The position numbers were made by a program, and so were the translations under genes. From NCBI RefSeq assembly GCF_001426665.1, contig NZ_LMEY01000012.1, forward strand, positions 248,001-312,000: a DNA stretch of 64,000 bases. The letters run 5' to 3'. This document shows positions 60,527-64,000 of this stretch, in pieces (position 1 is the stretch's first letter; every line of letters starts with the position of its first letter). This DNA comes from Rhizobium sp. Root1334. Its GTDB lineage: Bacteria > Pseudomonadota > Alphaproteobacteria > Rhizobiales > Rhizobiaceae. A model generated the notes under the pieces. The model was given only the letters and a program-made list of their open reading frames with translations, searched no databases and had not been told where the DNA came from.

Positions 60527-61330
60527 ATGTCGACATCAGGCACAATCCGCTGCGGCATTGGCGGCTGGACCTTCGATCCTTGGGAAGGAACGTTTTATCC
60601 GGAGACGCTGGCGAAGAAGCGGCAGCTGGAATATGCCAGCAGCCAGCTGAAAGCCATCGAAGTCAACGGCACCTATTACGGCTCTCAAAAGCCGGAAACA
60701 TTCGCCAAATGGGCGTCGGAAGTGCCGGACGACTTTGTCTTCTCGCTGAAAGCCAGCCGCTTTGCCACCAACAAGAAGGTGCTGGCGGAAGCCGGTGAAT
60801 CGATCGGCAAATTTCTCGGCCAGGGACTGACGGAACTCGGACCGCATCTCGGACCGATCCTCTGGCAGTTCATGCCAACCAAGAAATTCGATGCCGATGA
60901 TTTTGGTGCGTTTCTAGCGCTGCTACCGGAGAAGCAGGACGGCCTGACGCTGCAACATGTCGTGGAAGTACGGCATGATTCTTTCTGCACGCCGGAATTC
61001 ACCGCCTTGCTTGCCAAGCATAAGGTTGCTGTCGTCTGCGCAGACCATTTCGACTATCCGATGATCGCCGACGTCACTAGTGATTTCGTCTATACACGTC
61101 TTCAGACCGGCAGCGATGACGTCAAAACCTGCTATGATGAAAAACGCCTCGATCTCTGGGCTGAACGGCTGAAGATCTGGGCAGCAGGCGGCGATGTCAG
61201 TGATCTCGCGCATGCCGATCCCGGCCACAAGCCGGAAAAGAAGCCGCGCGACGTGTTTGCCTTCTTCATCACCGAGGGCAAGGTCAATGCCCCGAACGGC
61301 GCGCAGGCGCTGCAGAAGCGGGTGAACTGA
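60527..61330 (+). CDS. DUF72 family protein
   Basis: A 267-aa TIM-barrel protein of the YecE/DUF72 family: IRCGIGGWTFDPWEGTFYPE, AIEVNGTYYGSQKPETFAKW, FVFSLKASRFAT, LGPILWQFMPTKKFD, VEVRHDSFCTPEF, FVYTRLQ. The molecular role is unknown. It follows uvrA by 23 bp in the same direction and may be co-transcribed. Confidence 0.9.
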   Translation: MSTSGTIRCGIGGWTFDPWEGTFYPETLAKKRQLEYASSQLKAIEVNGTYYGSQKPETFAKWASEVPDDFVFSLKASRFATNKKVLAEAGESIGKFLGQGLTELGPHLGPILWQFMPTKKFDADDFGAFLALLPEKQDGLTLQHVVEVRHDSFCTPEFTALLAKHKVAVVCADHFDYPMIADVTSDFVYTRLQTGSDDVKTCYDEKRLDLWAERLKIWAAGGDVSDLAHADPGHKPEKKPRDVFAFFITEGKVNAPNGAQALQKRVN

Positions 61331-62815
61331 TCAGCGGACTGGCGGCAACGGCCCGATCGCTGCGGCGAGATCGTCTGCAGTCAAGCCCTCGCCTGCCTTA
61401 GCGCCTGCCTGGCCGTGTCTCCAGACGCCAGCGGCGGCCGCTTCAAAGGCCGGCATGCCCTGCGCCAGGTGTGCGCCGATGATGCCAGCGAGCGTATCGC
61501 CCGATCCCGCCGTCGCCAGCCACGGAGGCGCATTGGCGTTGATTGCGGCGCGGCCGTCTGGTGCCGCAATGACCGTATCGGCGCCTTTGTAGACAATCAC
61601 GGCATGGCTGCGTTTCGCAGCCGCGAGGGCACGATCAATCTTCGAGAGCGTCTGGTCGGCGTCGATATCGGCAAACAGCCGGGCGAACTCGCCCTCGTGC
61701 GGGGTCATCACCAGCCGGGGTTCGCCACCGGAAAAGGCGTTGAAAAGTGGGGCTGGATCATCCTTGAACGCGGTAATCCCGTCGGCATCAAGCACCAGCG
61801 CCCTGTCGCAGAGCATTAGAGTATATTGCCGCGCCTTCTCCAGATCGCCAAATCCCGGGCCAAGCACGAAGGCGCTGATACGCCTGTCGGCAAGCCAGTC
61901 GGACAGAGCGGCGGCATCCTCGATCTGCTTCAGCATGACGGCGGTCAGATGAACTGCATTGGCGGTGAGCGCTGCAGAGGCGGACGCCACCGTCACCAAT
62001 CCGGCGCCCGCCTTCAACCCAGCCGCAGCCGAAAGCCGTGCCGCCCCGGTCGAAAGCGACCCGCCTGAAAAGATTGCGAGATGGCCACGCTTGAATTTAT
62101 GGGCCGAGGGATCAAGGATATGGGCCAGTCCGGCCCAGAGATGCGGGCCATTTTCGCAAAGCCCGCTTGTATGGTTGAGCAGAATACGTTCGGGTATGCC
62201 GATATCGAACACCTCAAGACTGCCGCACAATGTGCGTCCCGGCAACAGCAGATGCCCCGGCTTTCGCGCCATGAATGTGACGGTATGCCCGGCTCGAAAG
62301 CTCTCGCCGAGCACCTGCCCGGTGAGGCCATCAAGACCGGACGGCAGGTCAACAGCGATAACGGGAATTCCGGCCCGACCCACGGCCTGCATCACCAAAG
62401 CTGCGTCATCCGGAACGGCACGGGACAAGCCGGCGCCAAACAAGGCGTCAATGACAACATCTCCAGGTTCGGGCTGGTAGGCCGCAAGTGTTTCAACACT
62501 TTTTGCCCACTGCGCATGGGCGCGGGCTGCATCGCCCGTAAGGCGGGCGCTGCAGCCCAATGCGTGAACGGCGACCTCCGCGCCGCTTCGCTGCAACGCG
62601 GCAGCGGCGATATAACCATCGCCGCCATTATTGCCAGGCCCGCAGAGAACGACAAACCGCAGCGCCTGTGGATAAAGCCGCAGGGCAGCTGCGGAAACGG
62701 CCAGCCCCGCCGATGTCATCAATCCAAAACTGTCGATCCCGGATACTGCCGCATCGCTGTCGATCGCGGACATTTCCGTAGGAGTGATAATGGATACTGT
62801 GCGGTCGAAGGACAT
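61331..62815 (-). CDS. nnr: Bifunctional NAD(P)HX epimerase/dehydratase
   Basis: A 494-aa metabolite-repair enzyme. The N-terminal epimerase domain (YjeF_N) has VVLCGPGNNGGDGYIAAAAL and DALFGAGLSR, DLPSGLDGLTGQVLG. The C-terminal ADP/ATP-dependent dehydratase domain has HKFKRGHLAIFSGG, FVLGPGFGD, VLDADGITAF, TPHEGEFARLF, and NANAPPWLATAGSGDTLAGI. It repairs hydrated NADH and NADPH. Convergent with the DUF72 gene; the stop codons are adjacent. Confidence 0.95.
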   Translation of the reverse strand: MSFDRTVSIITPTEMSAIDSDAAVSGIDSFGLMTSAGLAVSAAALRLYPQALRFVVLCGPGNNGGDGYIAAAALQRSGAEVAVHALGCSARLTGDAARAHAQWAKSVETLAAYQPEPGDVVIDALFGAGLSRAVPDDAALVMQAVGRAGIPVIAVDLPSGLDGLTGQVLGESFRAGHTVTFMARKPGHLLLPGRTLCGSLEVFDIGIPERILLNHTSGLCENGPHLWAGLAHILDPSAHKFKRGHLAIFSGGSLSTGAARLSAAAGLKAGAGLVTVASASAALTANAVHLTAVMLKQIEDAAALSDWLADRRISAFVLGPGFGDLEKARQYTLMLCDRALVLDADGITAFKDDPAPLFNAFSGGEPRLVMTPHEGEFARLFADIDADQTLSKIDRALAAAKRSHAVIVYKGADTVIAAPDGRAAINANAPPWLATAGSGDTLAGIIGAHLAQGMPAFEAAAAGVWRHGQAGAKAGEGLTADDLAAAIGPLPPVR

Positions 62816-63490
<675 letters not shown>

Positions 63491-63550
63491 TCCGCCTAAC
63501 CGGTTCGGTTTAGGCCTACCTCGTCATCTCAAAAGAGGGACTTTCAAAAC

Positions 63551-64000
63551 ATGACGACTGCAAGTGATATCCTCAAGCAAATCAAGGAAAACGACGTCAA
63601 GTTCGTTGATCTGCGCTTCACCGATCCGAAGGGCAAGCTGCATCATCTGACCATGGACATCGGCTGTGTCGACGAAGACATGTTCGCCGATGGCGTCATG
63701 TTCGACGGCTCGTCGATCGGCGGCTGGAAGGCCATCAACGAGTCCGACATGGTGCTGATGCCGGATCCGGCGACCGTCCACATGGATCCCTTCTTTGCGC
63801 AATCGACGATGGTTATCGTCTGCGACATTCTCGACCCGGTCTCCGGCGAAGCCTATAACCGCGATCCGCGCGGCATTGCCAAGAAGGCCGAAGCTTACCT
63901 GAAGGCATCCGGCATCGGCGACACCGTCTATGCAGGCCCTGAACCCGAATTCTTCGTCTTCGACGACGTCAAATACAAGGCCGATCCGTACAATACCGGC
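63551..64000 (+). CDS. glnA: Glutamine synthetase type I, 3' end outside window
   Basis: The first 150 codons of a GS-I enzyme: N-terminal beta-grasp domain ([30 protein letters not shown]), [20 protein letters not shown], and the start of the catalytic domain with the metal-binding [12 protein letters not shown]. It lies 60 bp after glnB and is co-regulated by the sigma-54 promoter. Confidence 0.97.
   Translation, partial: MTTASDILKQIKENDVKFVDLRFTDPKGKLHHLTMDIGCVDEDMFADGVMFDGSSIGGWKAINESDMVLMPDPATVHMDPFFAQSTMVIVCDILDPVSGEAYNRDPRGIAKKAEAYLKASGIGDTVYAGPEPEFFVFDDVKYKADPYNTG

Overview
The window reads as chromosome of an alphaproteobacterium of the Rhizobiaceae (Rhizobium/Agrobacterium relatives). 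Support comes from GC-rich codon use, LexA boxes of the alphaproteobacterial GTTC-N7-GTTC type in front of lexA and uvrA, a sigma-54 glnB-glnA unit, and runs of familiar core genes (metG-holB-tmk-dac-rlpA, tgt-queA-ppiB-ppiA-coaD, gyrA, ssb/uvrA).

Layout. 1-8900: FAD oxidoreductase and photolyase (possibly a photo-oxidative stress pair), a LysE exporter, an APH(3'')-like streptomycin phosphotransferase, a divergent TetR/SDR pair, tRNA-Asn and lexA. 9386-23859: a decayed 14.5-kb prophage in tRNA-Cys, bounded by an 18-bp direct repeat. It keeps a frameshifted integrase, a NusG-like fragment, an initiator-like tRNA, a duplicated LexA box, broken terminase, head and tail genes, and several cargo genes including a secreted HExxH protein. 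Portal, capsid and tail-tube genes were not found. 23860-26270: gene-poor scar with a truncated ISNCY-type transposase and a 30-bp perfect palindrome.

26415-34802: core genes purC, a PhnP-like hydrolase, tatD, metG, holB, tmk, a DacF-like PBP with altered active-site motifs, and rlpA. 35535-43454: a compact 7.9-kb integrative and mobilizable element in tRNA-Ser(UGA). It has 64-bp terminal repeats, a tyrosine integrase, a ParA-like ATPase, a primase/Rep-like protein, a MobV-like relaxase with a likely oriT hairpin, and no type IV secretion genes, so it would need a helper for transfer. A short extra copy of the tRNA-Ser 3' end at 44748 suggests that the segment carrying an RTX protein was a second insertion at the same site.

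44944-46079 holds the most unusual locus: a translationally coupled pair encoding a 151-aa protein with seven cysteines in its last 24 residues and a GRDP-like protein whose C-terminus looks like a small winged helix. I propose a RiPP-like precursor and partner, as inference only. 46697-64000 is core again: a DUF4864 protein, a methyltransferase, tgt, queA, two cyclophilins, coaD, two microproteins, gyrA, marC, ssb, uvrA (with LexA box), a DUF72 protein, the NAD(P)HX repair enzyme, glnB, and glnA running off the end.
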